DNA from: CAVQJU01 sp963755195
GTDB lineage: Bacteria > Acidobacteriota > Vicinamibacteria > Vicinamibacterales > CAVVIG01
Length of the DNA stretch: 64,000 nt
NCBI GenBank assembly: GCA_963755195.1
Contig: CAVWIZ010000004.1
Coordinates: 310,001-374,000 of the forward strand
Direction of reading: 5' to 3'
In this document: positions 17,017 through 27,389 of the stretch, in pieces
Layout: each line of letters starts with the position of its first letter
How positions within the stretch are numbered: position 1 is the stretch's first letter
The notes under the pieces: model-generated
Database searches by the model: none
Seen by the model: only the letters and a program-made list of their open reading frames with translations
Told to the model about the DNA's origin: nothing
Made by a program: the position numbers and the translations under genes

Positions 17017-18363
17017 CTATCGCTTCGGCGTGAGCCGCCAGATTTCAGAGCCTGCGAGCACGTAGATCGATCCGTCCGGCGCCTGACGGACAAACCGGAT
17101 GCGCGCCTTGCGCTCCGCGAGCAGCTTCTCCTCGGCGACAACGTAGGCAGCCTGGCTCGCCGACGCTTTGGCGGAGGCGCCTCGCCGTTCAGGACGAGAC
17201 GAACCAGGTGATGCCCGTGCTCGGCGGACATCGCGCCGACAAAGAGATTGCCCTTCCAATCGGGGAAGAGGTCGCCCGTGTAGAACATCATTCCCGATGG
17301 CGCGATCGACGGCACCCAGTAATAGATCGGCTCCTCGACGCCTTTCATGCTCGTCGCGCCGTTTCCAACGGACACGTTCTTCCGGCCATCCGCCTGTCGC
17401 GCGTCGTACTGCTTCCCGTAGGAGACGTCGGGCCATCCGTAGTCCCGCCCCGGCCTGACGATGTTGATCTCGTCGCCGCCCTGGGGGCCGTGATCAACGG
17501 CCCACAGCTCCCCTGTCTGAGGGTGAATCGCGGCGCCTTCAGGATCCTTGAAGCCGTGCGCATAGGTCTCGCGCAGGACGGTCGCCCGGGTGAGCCACGG
17601 GTTGTCCTTCGGGATCGAGCCGTCGCGGTTGATGCGAATGGCACGCCCGGTGAAGTTGCGGCGGATGTCCGGATTGTCGGTGAAATCGTGACCGACGCCA
17701 TCGAGGTCGCGAGTCGTAGAAGCGGAATCGATCGGCGCCGAGGACGAACATCGTGCCGTCCGGCGCGAGCACGATGTTGCGCTCGACGCCTTCGGCCAGG
17801 ACCTCGACATCCTCCAGCTTGCTGTTGTCTGCGCTCAGTCTCGCGCGGGCCACTCGCTCGGTGCCAAGGTCCATCGTCCGGCGCTCGGCGAATGGTGTCG
17901 TCCAGACGCGCTCGTAAAAGTGTTCGATGGGCCACGTCGCGGGAGCCTCACCCCTCGGCGGAGCGAAGTAGGTGAAGTACAGGATCCGATTTCGGGTGAA
18001 CTCGGGATCCAGCACGACATCGTGCAGCCCCTGGGCCGCCACCGATTTCACGGGCGGCAGTCCGGCCAGTGGCGCCGAAACCACGCCACCCGATCGGACG
18101 ACTCGCATCGTTCCGCTGTTTTGCGTCACGAGCAGCGCGCCGTCGGGGAGGAACGCGAACGCCCAGGCGCCCGTGAGCCCGCCCGCCACGGTTTGAACGG
18201 CGACGGGGGCCGAAGGCTTCGAGGGCGGTGGCGCATCGGTCTGGCCCTGAAAGGCCGGCCTGGGCTCGGGTGACTGCGCGCCAACCGCCGACAGCCGCAG
18301 GGCAGCGGCGAGTGCGGCCAATGCACAGACGGACTTATATGACATCGACATCTTCTTCTTCAT
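17017..18363 (-). CDS. PQQ-dependent soluble aldose/sugar dehydrogenase-like protein (frameshifted)
   Basis: A signal peptide (VCALAALAAALRLSAVGA) precedes a six-bladed propeller of the GSDH type. Family words include GLTGAWAFAFLPDGALLVT, AQGLHDVVLDPEF, ERNIVLAPDG, HGFKDPEGAAIHP, WAVDHGPQGGDEIN, DYGWPDVSYG and APDGSIYVLAG near the end. In the family, PQQ and calcium in the periplasm oxidise sugars. Two frameshifts, near 17715 and 17170, interrupt it; joined, about 448 residues. Start ATG 18363 lies 17 bp after the stop of the upstream secreted protein, so the two probably form an operon. Confidence 0.85.
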
Positions 18364-18380
18364 GGGAGAACACCTTCCGC

Positions 18381-19403
18381 TCACTTGATGAATGGATTCC
18401 AGCCGTTCTTCGAGTAGAGCGGCAGCATGAAGCCCATGGCCTCGATCTCGTGAATCTTGCCGCCCGAGATCTTGAAGATGTGCGCGGCCTCGAGATCGAA
18501 CGGGTTGAAGTTCATCGGCCGCTCGCTCGTCGTCCCGTCCTTCTTGAGAATCGTGATCGTCTTCTGCTCCATCGGATGCCGGAACATCGACAGGCCGAAG
18601 ACGAGCCCGCGTTCTTCGTCGGCAATGGAGACGCGTCGCAGATCGATGCTGGTGATGTAGCTCATGGCGCGCGACGTCAGCTGTCCGGCGCAGTCCGACG
18701 GCGTGTCGCCGAAACCCGCGGGCGGCGGCGGCGCATCGGCCGGCCGGCCGGCGCCGGCCGTGTGCATGCCGTTTTCGCGGCGGCCGCAGTCGTCGGCAAA
18801 CGGCGCGAGCTCGCCGTCGTTCTGCGTGAGCGCGTCGTAGTAGGCGTTGCCGATGAGCAGCAGGATGTTTCGCGGATTGCGATCGGCTCTCGGCACGGTC
18901 GCCATGAACGCCGCGCGCGGCGTCTTCAGCGCGTTGAGCTGACTCGGCGCGGCGATGCGCGCGATGAGGTGCTCGGCTTCGGTGATCTTCCTGTTGACCA
19001 CCTTCAGGCGGAGCGCCAGCTGAATGTCGGCGGGCGCGTTCGGCTCGGCGCCCGCGGCCGGGGCGCCGCCGCCCGCCGGCGCGGGGAAGGCCGACGCCGA
19101 CGCCTTCATCATCAGAATCTCGCCGATCTGTCCGGACACCGGATCCGCGACGGGAATCTTGAAGGTCGTCGAGCTCGACACGGCGCTCTTCCACAAGCCT
19201 TCGCCGACGCTCAGCACTGTGGACTGCTCGGTAAATTTCGCGTCGTGCGCCATCGGCGCTTTCGACGGATCGTGCGCGACGAGCGCGGCCACGTATGTGT
19301 CGGCGAGGTTCTGCAGGCATGCGCGATCGCACGTGCCTTGTGCCCCGGCCGGCGTCGCTGCGAAAACGGCGGCGAGAAAAATTCCTTCAGCAACTCGCGT
19401 CAT
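18381..19403 (-). CDS. Secreted protein with possible DUF8021-like domain
   Basis: The 340-residue protein has a cleavable signal (GIFLAAVFAATPAGAQG). The first mature part, CDRACLQNLADTYVAALVAHD, is a pattern common in acidobacterial secreted proteins. The C-terminal part (MEQKTITILKKDG, DLEAAHIFKISGGKIHEIEAMG) resembles SnoaL/NTF2-like folds, where a substrate pocket is built on a bent sheet. A Pro/Ala/Gly-rich linker lies in the middle. It precedes the PQQ dehydrogenase gene by 17 bp. Function is not known; a binding or accessory role is only a guess. Confidence 0.7.
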   Translation of the reverse strand: MTRVAEGIFLAAVFAATPAGAQGTCDRACLQNLADTYVAALVAHDPSKAPMAHDAKFTEQSTVLSVGEGLWKSAVSSSTTFKIPVADPVSGQIGEILMMKASASAFPAPAGGGAPAAGAEPNAPADIQLALRLKVVNRKITEAEHLIARIAAPSQLNALKTPRAAFMATVPRADRNPRNILLLIGNAYYDALTQNDGELAPFADDCGRRENGMHTAGAGRPADAPPPPAGFGDTPSDCAGQLTSRAMSYITSIDLRRVSIADEERGLVFGLSMFRHPMEQKTITILKKDGTTSERPMNFNPFDLEAAHIFKISGGKIHEIEAMGFMLPLYSKNGWNPFIK

Positions 19404-19424
19404 GTCAAAGCCTCCGTACGCGGA

Positions 19425-19441
19425 GGTAGACTAGCAGGTCT
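19425..19441. promoter_or_regulatory. AGAC...GTCT-type site between divergent genes
   Basis: TAGACTAGCAGGTCT is the partner of the site at 4261-4281. Here it lies between the divergent secreted-protein gene (minus) and the second DUF1592 gene (plus), a position suited to control both. Confidence 0.3.
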
Positions 19442-19542
19442 CACGCGTGCGTGTGAAGCTCACTCCGCTCCCGCGTGACTGGCCGCCGGTCAGGCGGACC
19501 GAGTCCAGCGAGAGGCAAGAGGTGAATGGACGGCGTGACGTG

Positions 19543-21919
19543 ATGAGGCGATGCTCGTTCGCGATGGCTTGCCTGGGCGCGTGGCTCGCGTTAGCCGCTA
19601 CAGGCCATTCGCAGTCTTCACCTCCAGGGGCCCCCGTCCCTCCAGACGCGTCTGTGCCCCAGGCCGTCGTCGGCCGCTACTGCCTGACGTGTCACAGCGA
19701 GCGCTTGAAAACCGGTGGCCTTGCGCTCGACTCCTTCGATCTGTCGCGCGTCGCCAACCATCCCGACGTGTGGGAGAAGGTGGTCCGCAAGCTCCGCGCC
19801 GACGCCATGCCGCCGGCTGGAGCGCCGCGTCCCGACGGCGCCACAACCGACCGGTTACGCACGTGGCTCGAAGCGCGCCTCGACGCCGCGGCGGCAGCCG
19901 CGCCGAATCCCGGCCGGCCGCTGCTGCATCGTCTGAACCGCACGGAGTACGCCAACGCGATCAGAGACCTGCTGGCGCTCGAGGTCGACGCCACCTCGCT
20001 CCTGCCGCCCGACGATTCGAGCTACGGCTTCGACAACGTCGCCGACGTCCTCGGCATCTCGCCGTCCCTGCTCGAGCGATACCTGACGGCCGCGAGCCGC
20101 GTGAGCGCGCTGGCCGTCGGCGAGCCCGGCATTGCGCCGGGCAGCGAGACCTATCGTGCGCGCCAGGATCTCTCGCAGGATCAGCACATCGACGGTCTTC
20201 CGCTCGGCACCATCGGCGGCATGCAGGTCCGCCACACCTTTCCGCTCGACGCCGAGTACGTCCTGCAGATCAAGCTGTTCCGCACCAACCTGAACGCGAT
20301 CCGCGGTACGGAATTTCCGCATCAGATCGAAATGACCGTCGACGGCGAGCGCGTCTTCTTCGACACCGTCGGCGGCGCGACGGATGCGACCGCGGTGTTC
20401 GCGAATCCGACGAACGCATCGGACGCGATCGACGCGCGGCTGAAAGCGCGTGTGCGCATCAAAGCGGGGCCGCACGTCGTCGGCGTCGCGTTCGTGCGCG
20501 ACATCAGCCAGGGCACGCGCCGCCTGCAGCCGTTCGTGCGGAGCTCGGCCGACACGTACGACATCACCGGTCGTCCACACGTCAACTCCGTCACGGTGAC
20601 CGGCCCGTACGACGCGACCGGTCCGGGAGACACGCCAAGCCGCAGACGGATCTTCATATGTCGCGAAGACGCATGTTCCCGGAGGCTTGTTGCGACACTT
20701 GCTCGCCGCGCCTATCGTCGTCCCGTCTCAGCAGCGGATCTCCAGCCGCTGATGCGGTTCTATCAGGACGGCCGCAAGGAAGGTGGGTTCGAGCGGGGCA
20801 TCCAGTTCGCCCTCGAGCGGATCCTCGCCAGCCCCGAGTTCGTATTCCGCGCGGAGCCGGATCCGCCGCGCGCGGCGCCAGGATCCGTCTATCGCCTCGG
20901 CGATCTGGCGCTCGCCTCGCGCTTGTCGTTCTTTCTCTGGAGCAGCATTCCCGACGACGAGCTGTTGGCGGTGGCGAGCCAGGGCACGCTGACTCGTGAC
21001 GAGACCTTCGACCGTCAGGTCCGCCGCATGCTGGCCGATCCGCGCGCCGGCGCGCTCGTGAGCAACTTCGCGGGACAGTGGCTGCAGCTGCGAAACCTGA
21101 ACAGCGCGCAGCCGAGCTCGACCGAGTTTCCGGACTTCGACGACAACCTGCGTCAGAGCTTTCCGGCGGGAAACCGAGCTGTTGTTCGAAACCGTGATGC
21201 GCGAGAATCGCAGCGTGCTCGAGTTGCTCACCGCCGATTTCACGTTCGTCAACGAACGGCTCGCACGGCACTACGGCATTCGGAACGTGTACGGCAGCCA
21301 GCTCCGTCGCGTGGCCGTCGCCGATCCGGCCCGCCGGGGGATTCTCGGCCACGGCAGCATTCTCACCGTCACGTCCCACGCGGATCGGACCTCGCCCGTC
21401 GTCCGTGGAAAATGGATTCTCGAGAATCTGTTCGGCGTGCCGCCGCCTCCGCCGCTGCCCGGCGTGGCGCTCAAGGAAGAGGGCGACGATGCCGCGCCGA
21501 AGACGATGCGCGAGCGGATGGAGCGGCATCGCGCGAACCCGGAGTGCGCGAGTTGTCACCGGCTCATGGATCCGCTCGGCTTCGCCCTCGAGAACTTCGA
21601 TGCCGTGGGCGCCTGGCGCACCACGGAGGCGGGGAAGCCCATCGACACGTCGGGTCAGCTCATAAGCGGCGCGAGCGTCGACGGCGTCGTCGCGCTCCGT
21701 GAAGCGTTGCTCAAGCGTCCCGAAGTGTTCGTCAGCACGGTCACCGAGAAGCTGCTCGTATATGCACTCGGCCGCGGTTTGGACGCGACGGACATGCCGG
21801 CCGTGCGTACAATTGTTCGGAGCGCGGCGGCCGACGGCTATCGGTTTTCGTCGCTCGTGCTCGGGATTACCAGGAGTACGCCGTTCCGCATGAGGGTGGC
21901 GGCGGTTGACGCGCGATGA
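19543..21919 (+). CDS. DUF1587/DUF1592/DUF1588/DUF1585 secreted c-type cytochrome (one frameshift)
   Basis: This is a full-length paralogue of the gene at 1820-4239. The order is signal peptide (MACLGAWLALAATG), heme motif CLTCH (47-51), DUF1587 (HRLNRTEYANAIRDLL), a carbohydrate-binding-like part, DUF1592 (LASRLSFFLWSS), DUF1588 (RTSPVVRGKWILENLFG), second CxxCH (CASCH) and DUF1585 (EKLLVYALGRGLDATDMPAV). One extra C near 21165 shifts the frame; removing it joins LRQSF to RRETELLFETV. ATG 19543 is chosen because it begins a proper signal peptide. The family is proposed to act in periplasmic electron transfer or polymer breakdown, but this is unproven. Confidence 0.88.
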
Positions 21920-21934
21920 AGGTAGAACACGGTG

Positions 21935-21985
21935 CGAAATTGACTTTGTGTTCTTTGTGAGCTTGGTGGTTCTGTTCGGGGACGC
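21935..21985. repeat. CTTTGTG-word element (one side)
   Basis: TTTGTGTTCTTTGTGAGCTTGG lies between the DUF1592 and DUF1552 genes, immediately before the DUF1552 start. It matches the right half of the CACAAAG/CTTTGTG inverted repeat at 44699-44765. Confidence 0.45.
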
Positions 21986-21988
21986 ATT

Positions 21989-23302
21989 ATGTTCATCACC
22001 AAACTGAGCCTTCCGCGACGCACGTTCCTACGCGGCCTTGGCGCCGCGTTGGCGCTGCCGCTGCTGGACGCGATGGTGCCGGCGGCGACCGCGCTCGCGC
22101 AGACCGCGGCCTCGCCGGTCCGGCGCCTCGGCTTCGTCTACTTCCCGAACGGCATCATCGTCGACAAGTGGTTCCCGTCGACGGCGGGATCGGCGTTCGA
22201 GTTCTCGCCCAGCCTCAAGCCGCTCGAGCCGCATCGCCAGTCGCTCGTGGTCGTCAGCAACCTGTCGCGCGCGGGAACGGCCATCGGCGATCACGCCGTG
22301 AGCTCCGCGGGATGGCTCACGGGGTCGCTGGCCAAGAGAACTGAAGGAGAAGACGTCCGCGCCGGGACGACCATCGATCAGATCGTCGCGCGTCAGATCG
22401 GCAACGACGTGCCGTTCCCCTCGCTCGAGGTCGCCACCGAGGATTTCACCGGGTACGTGGGCGGGTGCACGCCCGGGTTCAGCTGCGCCTACATGAATAC
22501 GATTTCGTGGGCGACGCCGACGACGCCGCTGCCGATGGAGATCAACCCGCGGGTCATGTTCGAGCGGATGTTCGGGCGCGCCGGCACGGCGGAGCAGCGC
22601 GCCGCGTGGACGCGGCGGAGCCGCAGCATTCTCGACTCCATCACGGGCGACGCCGGCCGCCTGAAGACGGGCCTCGGCTCGCGCGATCGCGAGCGGCTGG
22701 ACAGCTATCTCGATGATGTCCGTGAGCTCGAGCGGCGGATTCAGCAGACCGAGGCGCGCGCCGAAAAGGACATCGTCCACGTCGACGCGCCCGGAGGGAT
22801 TCCGGAGCGGTTCGACGAGCACGTAAAGTTGATGTTCGACCTGCTGGCGATTGCGTATCAGGCCGACATGACGCGCGTGTTCACGTTCATGATGTCGCGC
22901 GAGGCGAGCCAGCGGACGTATCCCGAGCTCGAGATCAACGAGCCGCATCACGGCATCTCGCACCACTTCAACGACTCGGCCAAGATCGAGAAGTGCGCGC
23001 GGATCAACGCGTATCACGTCGGCCTCTTCGAGAAGTTCGTCGAGAAGCTCCGCTCGACGCCCGATGGCGACGGCTCGCTGCTCGATCATTCGCTGATCTT
23101 CTACGGGGCCGGCATGGGCAGCGGCAACGCCCACGCGCCCGACCCGCTGCCGCTCGTGGCGGTTGGCGGCGGCACGCGAGGCGGCCGGCACATCCAGCCG
23201 ATGGAGAAAACGTCGATCGCCGATCTCTGGCTCGGCGTCGCGCATCGCTTCGGCGCCGACATTCCCTCGTTCGGCGAGAGCACGAGCACGCTGCAGCTGT
23301 GA
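21989..23302 (+). CDS. DUF1552 domain protein, Tat-type signal (intact)
   Basis: The intact 437-residue protein starts with a twin-arginine-like signal (PRRTFLRGLGAALALPLLDAM). Family words include LGFVYFPNGIIVDKW, FSCAYMNTISW, PMEINPRVMFERMFG, FDEHVKLMFDLLAIAYQADM, HHGISHHFND and TPDGDGSLLDHSLIFYG. No catalytic residue set is established for the family. It follows the DUF1592 gene after 69 bp and is followed by the ankyrin gene, the same order as in the minus-strand cassette at 1-4239. It can serve as the reference for repairing the frameshifted copy there. Confidence 0.92.
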   Translation: MFITKLSLPRRTFLRGLGAALALPLLDAMVPAATALAQTAASPVRRLGFVYFPNGIIVDKWFPSTAGSAFEFSPSLKPLEPHRQSLVVVSNLSRAGTAIGDHAVSSAGWLTGSLAKRTEGEDVRAGTTIDQIVARQIGNDVPFPSLEVATEDFTGYVGGCTPGFSCAYMNTISWATPTTPLPMEINPRVMFERMFGRAGTAEQRAAWTRRSRSILDSITGDAGRLKTGLGSRDRERLDSYLDDVRELERRIQQTEARAEKDIVHVDAPGGIPERFDEHVKLMFDLLAIAYQADMTRVFTFMMSREASQRTYPELEINEPHHGISHHFNDSAKIEKCARINAYHVGLFEKFVEKLRSTPDGDGSLLDHSLIFYGAGMGSGNAHAPDPLPLVAVGGGTRGGRHIQPMEKTSIADLWLGVAHRFGADIPSFGESTSTLQL

Positions 23303-23309
23303 ACCAACA

Positions 23310-23395
23310 CGACGACGATCAACGCAGAGATCGCCGAGAACCGCAGAGAAAGCCAATCGAGTACTTCTCCGCGATCTCTGCGATCTCTGCGTTGT
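23310..23395. repeat. Intergenic inverted repeat, CGCAGAGA/TCTCTGCG words
   Basis: The left side has CGCAGAGATCGCCGAGAACCG and the right side has CGATCTCTGCG twice, able to pair across a short AT-rich loop. A clearly related element sits at 370-443, also between a DUF1552 and an ankyrin gene. A single right half occurs at 59612-59650. Confidence 0.65.
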
Positions 23396-23400
23396 ACGTC

Positions 23401-24951
23401 GTGAGGTCTGGTCGCATTCGTGCTGCCCTTGTCGTGTTCGCGCTTGGCGTCGGCGGTCTTGTGGCTGCCGCCGACAGAGACGGCACGACGCCGCTTCACT
23501 GGGCCGTGCAGCGGGACGACGCGGCGGAGGTGACGCGACTGCTGAAAGGCGGCGCGCAGCCGAATGCCGCGAACCGCTACGGCATGACGCCGCTGACGCT
23601 CGCGGCCATCAACGGCAACGCGCAGATCGTCGATGCGCTGCTCCAGGCCGGCGCCGATCCGAACGGCCGCCTGCCGAGCGGAGAAACAGTACTGATGACG
23701 GCGGCGCGCACGGGCTCGGCGCCCGTGATTCGGGCGCTGGTCAGTCGCGGCGCGGATCCGAACGCGTCCGATCGCGTCGAAGGGGAGACGCCGCTCATCT
23801 GGGCCGTGTCGGAGAATCATCCAGAGGCGGCACGCGCGCTGATCGAGGCGGGCGCCGACGTGAACCGGCGATCGGCGCCGTCATCGCTGCCGAAGTTGAA
23901 TTTCGGGACGTCGGGCATCGTGCCGATGGCGCTGCCGAAGGGCGCGTTCACGCCGCTGATGTACGCGGCGCGCCAGGGCGCGGTCGAAGCCGCGCGCGTG
24001 CTGCTCGACGCCAACGCCGACAGGAACGCGACCGATCCCGACGGCACGACGGCGCTCGTCATCGCGATCATCAACGCGCACTACGATCTCGGCGCGCTGC
24101 TGCTCGCGCGCGGCGCGGATCCTGAAATCGCCGATGCGTCGGGCATGGGCGCGCTCTACGCGGCCGTGGACATGCACACGCTCACCTGGATGCAGGGGCG
24201 ACCGGCGCCGAAGACCACGGACCGTCTCTCCAGCGTCGATCTCATCAGGCTTCTGCTGGAGGCCGGCGCGAATCCCGACGCGGCGCTGTCGTCGCCGCTC
24301 CTCCTCCGCCATCACGCGCTTGGCGATCCGGTGTTGGGCGCCGGAGCCACGCCGCTGATGCGCACGGCAAAAACCGGCGACGTCGTCGTCATGCGGATGC
24401 TGCTTGATTACGGAGCGGATCCGACGCTCGTGCAGAAGAACGGGACATCTCTCTTAGGGGTTGCCGCCGGGCTCGGCTGGCGCGACGGCGGGGGAGCGCT
24501 GCCCGTCTACGATCGCGGCTCGGAGTCCGACGCGATCGAAGTGATCAAGATGGCGCTGGCCAACGGCGCCGACATGAACGCCGGCAACGACGTCGGCGAC
24601 ACCGCGATGCACGGCGCCGCGATCCGGGGCGCCGACGAGATCATCAGGTTCCTCGCGTCGCACGGCGCGAAGGTCGATGCCAAGAATCGCCAGGGACGCA
24701 CGCCGCTCGACGTCGCGCTGCGGCGTCAGGATCGGTCGCCCAGCACCGTGGCGCTGTTGAAGGAACTGACGGCCGCGATAGCCCGGGATTTCACTCGATT
24801 CTCGAGCCGACGATGTCCAGGATCTGCGGTTCACGACGCTGCAGCAGACCACCCTCCCAGTCGAGCACACGGCGATACAGCCAGATCATCACGACCGCCT
24901 GAACGGCGCCGAATACCAGGTACGCCGGAAACCAGGCGAACCAGTTCATGA
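23401..24951 (+). CDS. Ankyrin-repeat secreted protein
   Basis: GTG 23401 starts a 516-residue product with a signal segment (AALVVFALGVGGLVAAA) and roughly ten ankyrin repeats. Typical words are DGTTPLHWAV, GADPNGRLPSGETVLM, GASVNRR-like GADVNRRS, GAFTPLMYAARQG and DTAMHGAAIRGADEIIRFLASHGA. An earlier start would run through the inverted repeat and the DUF1552 gene. The last 50 codons look random and overlap the convergent ABC permease gene by 160 bp, so a frameshift near 24790 may have removed the true stop. It is the third gene of the second cassette and probably works outside the cytoplasm by protein binding. Confidence 0.85.
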   Translation: MRSGRIRAALVVFALGVGGLVAAADRDGTTPLHWAVQRDDAAEVTRLLKGGAQPNAANRYGMTPLTLAAINGNAQIVDALLQAGADPNGRLPSGETVLMTAARTGSAPVIRALVSRGADPNASDRVEGETPLIWAVSENHPEAARALIEAGADVNRRSAPSSLPKLNFGTSGIVPMALPKGAFTPLMYAARQGAVEAARVLLDANADRNATDPDGTTALVIAIINAHYDLGALLLARGADPEIADASGMGALYAAVDMHTLTWMQGRPAPKTTDRLSSVDLIRLLLEAGANPDAALSSPLLLRHHALGDPVLGAGATPLMRTAKTGDVVVMRMLLDYGADPTLVQKNGTSLLGVAAGLGWRDGGGALPVYDRGSESDAIEVIKMALANGADMNAGNDVGDTAMHGAAIRGADEIIRFLASHGAKVDAKNRQGRTPLDVALRRQDRSPSTVALLKELTAAIARDFTRFSSRRCPGSAVHDAAADHPPSRAHGDTARSSRPPERRRIPGTPETRRTSS

Positions 24952-26608
24952 CCGAGAGCAGCGCTTCGATGCCCAGCGGAATCAGCGTCAGTCCGAGGAG
25001 CATGGGCACCACCACCATGAACAGGAGCGGAGCGAAGCTCCGTATGCCCTGGTGTCCGGCCGGCATGCCAGAGCCCGGCTTCAGGGCGATCGGACCGATG
25101 ATGGACAGCAGGTTCCCAGCCAGGCAGAACAGCAAATACATCGAGACCAGCTGGAACAGGAGCGCGACGAGGTGGTCGAGCCGCATCGGGTTGAACCATT
25201 GCGACAGTCCAACCATCACCACCATCGTCACGAGCGCGAACGGAAGCAGGGAGAGATTCTTCCCCATCAGCACGTCCCGGCGCGGAGCGGGACTGAGGAC
25301 GAAGGCCAGAAACCCCGCGCGGTCGTAGCCGAACTGGTTCCCAACGGGCCCAACCATGCCGAGAATCAGCACGAGCCCCGCAAGGCCCGACGTGGTCAGC
25401 GGGCGAACGAGCTCGGGCGCCGTCCCGCTCCCGCCGGCGAACATCCTGGCGAAGACGACCAGCATCATCACCGGCGTGAACAGCGCCATCTTCATTTCGG
25501 ACGCACGCATCCACGACCGGAAGCCCGTCACGGCCACCGACGACACGCGCTCCGACATCCACGGGAGCCGCGCATTCCACCAACGCGGTGGACTGACGCG
25601 CGGCGACGGCCCGGCCGGAGCGACGCAGCGGGGATTGCCGACGGCGGCCGCGCGTCGTCCGCTGTCGAAATCGCCTCTGTACAAACGGAGTGTGGTTCCG
25701 TAGGCCCGCCTCAGGCTGACCGCTCCGATGAGCCCCATCCCGAGCACGCCGGCCCATGCGGGCCACACGCGCCCGTCCGCCGCGGCTTCCGCGCCGTAGG
25801 CCAGCCAGCCCGGTGGCACGATCATGTTGACCATCCGTGCCGTTTCGTAGCCATCGTCCGAGTCTCGAGCCGGCGACGCCGGACGGCGCGTGCTGTACTC
25901 CTCCCGGGTGATGCGCCCGGCCGCGAGATCCTTGTCCAGTGTCCTGATCACGCTGCGTTCGCGCTTCGCGCCGCTCCCTCGCGCCGGGGCCCAGGTTGAT
26001 CCACAGGTTGGGGAGTTGGAACAGCAGGACGAACATGGACCGGCACGACCGCCATGATGGTCCGCCGGCGCCTCGGGTTTTCCATCATGCTGGCCAGCCA
26101 CCCGCGGAACTGGTACGTCACGGCGGTCATCATCAGGAAGAACGCCGCCACCAGCGGAAACAGCGACAAGCATGCCGGGTCCGCGCGAGAGCACCAGTCC
26201 GGCGGACAGGCCAGTCATCGCCGGCAGCATCAGGACCAGGCTGAGGCTGACGCTCGACCCGAGATAGTTGATGAGGAAGGCGCCGGTCGGCGAGACCGGA
26301 AGGTGCAGGAACCGGTCGAGCGAGAGCGCGTCGGAACGTTGAAGCTCGGACATCAGTCCGACCAGCCAGAAGAACACGAAGCCGACGATGGCGCCGTCCC
26401 AGACGACCATCACGGCTCTGGAGGGCCCGGTGCGCAACGCGAGGAAGCCGACCAGGAACCCGACGATCAGCGTGACGCCGCCGCCGGCCGTCATCAGCAC
26501 GGTGACAATCGCGGAGACGACGGCGCCGCCCGGGCCGGACCGCCTGGTCTGATTGACGGCGAGCCGCCAGCGCAGCCAGACGAAGGTCTTCAGATGCGCC
26601 CAGTTCAC
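24791..26608 (-). CDS. ABC exporter membrane subunit (frameshifted)
   Basis: The large hydrophobic protein has about 12-14 membrane segments, for example AVVSAIVTVLMTAGGGVTLI, LVLMLPAMTGLSAGLVL, LLPFALVTMVVMVGL and FAPLLFMVVVPMLLGLTLI. It resembles two-domain ABC-2-type permeases of Acidobacteriota. Two frameshifts, near 26170 and 26030, break it; after repair about 600 residues. Its GTG start overlaps the stop of the ATPase gene (GTGA), so the two subunits are co-translated. Substrate is unknown. Confidence 0.8.
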   Translation of the reverse strand: MNWAHLKTFVWLRWRLAVNQTRRSGPGGAVVSAIVTVLMTAGGGVTLIVGFLVGFLALRTGPSRAVMVVWDGAIVGFVFFWLVGLMSELQRSDALSLDRFLHLPVSPTGAFLINYLGSSVSLSLVLMLPAMTGLSAGLVLSRGPGMLVAVSAGGGVLPDDDRRDVPVPRVAGQHDGKPEAPADHHGGRAGPCSSCCSNSPTCGSTWAPARGSGAKRERSVIRTLDKDLAAGRITREEYSTRRPASPARDSDDGYETARMVNMIVPPGWLAYGAEAAADGRVWPAWAGVLGMGLIGAVSLRRAYGTTLRLYRGDFDSGRRAAAVGNPRCVAPAGPSPRVSPPRWWNARLPWMSERVSSVAVTGFRSWMRASEMKMALFTPVMMLVVFARMFAGGSGTAPELVRPLTTSGLAGLVLILGMVGPVGNQFGYDRAGFLAFVLSPAPRRDVLMGKNLSLLPFALVTMVVMVGLSQWFNPMRLDHLVALLFQLVSMYLLFCLAGNLLSIIGPIALKPGSGMPAGHQGIRSFAPLLFMVVVPMLLGLTLIPLGIEALLSVMNWFAWFPAYLVFGAVQAVVMIWLYRRVLDWEGGLLQRREPQILDIVGSRIE

Positions 26609-27382
26609 CCGCTGCGGGCCTCCTCGTCGAGCCAGGACAGCTTGCGCGTCGCCGCCTCGTCGGCGCCGACCTTTTCCAGAAAGCGTGCCTCGAGGGAGCC
26701 GCCCTGGCGGATGTCGTCGAGCGAGGCCTGTTCGACGAGCCGGCCCTTCGCGATGATGCCGACGTGCGTGCAGAGCTTTTCGACGACGTCGAGGACGTGC
26801 GAGGTCAGGAACACGGTGGATCCACGCCGGACGAAATCGGCCAGCATGTCCCGAATGACGCGCGACGTGACGGCGTCCACGCCTTCGAACGGCTCGTCCA
26901 GAAACAGGAGATCCGGATTCGGCAGCAGGGCGGCGGCCAGGGCCAGCTTCTTTCTCATGCCGTGCGAATACTCGAGCGCGAGCTTCTTCTCCTCGTCGGC
27001 GAGTCCGAGCAGCTGCAGCAGCTCGTCGATCCGCGCGCGGATCGTGTCCCGAGGCAACAGGTACATCCGGCCGATGAAGGTGAGGTGCTCGCGGGCGGTG
27101 AGGTTCTCGAACAGCGCCAGGTCCTCGGGAACGACGCCGATCCTCTGCTTGGCTTCGAGCGACTCGCCGCACGTCGAACATGTTCCTGCCCAGCACGAGC
27201 GCTTCGCCCTCGGAGGCGGCCAGCAGACCGGTGAGCATCTTGATCGTGGTGGATTTGCCCGCTCCATTGGGACCCAGGAAGCCATAGAAGGTGCCGCGCT
27301 CGACCTGGAGATCAAGGCGGTCGACGGCCGGCACTCCGCCGAACAATCGCGTCAGCCCCTTCGTTTCGACAGCCAGTCGCAT
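26605..27382 (-). CDS. ABC transporter ATP-binding subunit (one frameshift)
   Basis: The Walker A motif is GPNGAGKST, the signature is SHGMRKKLALAAALL in place of LSGGQ, Walker B is LLFLDEPFEGVD and the switch His is in LTSHVLD. A frameshift near 27175 separates the first 70 residues from the rest; joined, about 259 residues, normal for this subfamily. ATG 27382 begins directly before the first strand of the domain. It drives the permease encoded just downstream, probably as an exporter. Confidence 0.88.
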
Positions 27383-27389
27383 GGACCCT

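Noticed and set aside
22028..23356. Minus-strand ORF of 442 codons opposite the DUF1552 gene
   Set aside because: Arg/Ala-rich shadow of an intact DUF1552 gene.
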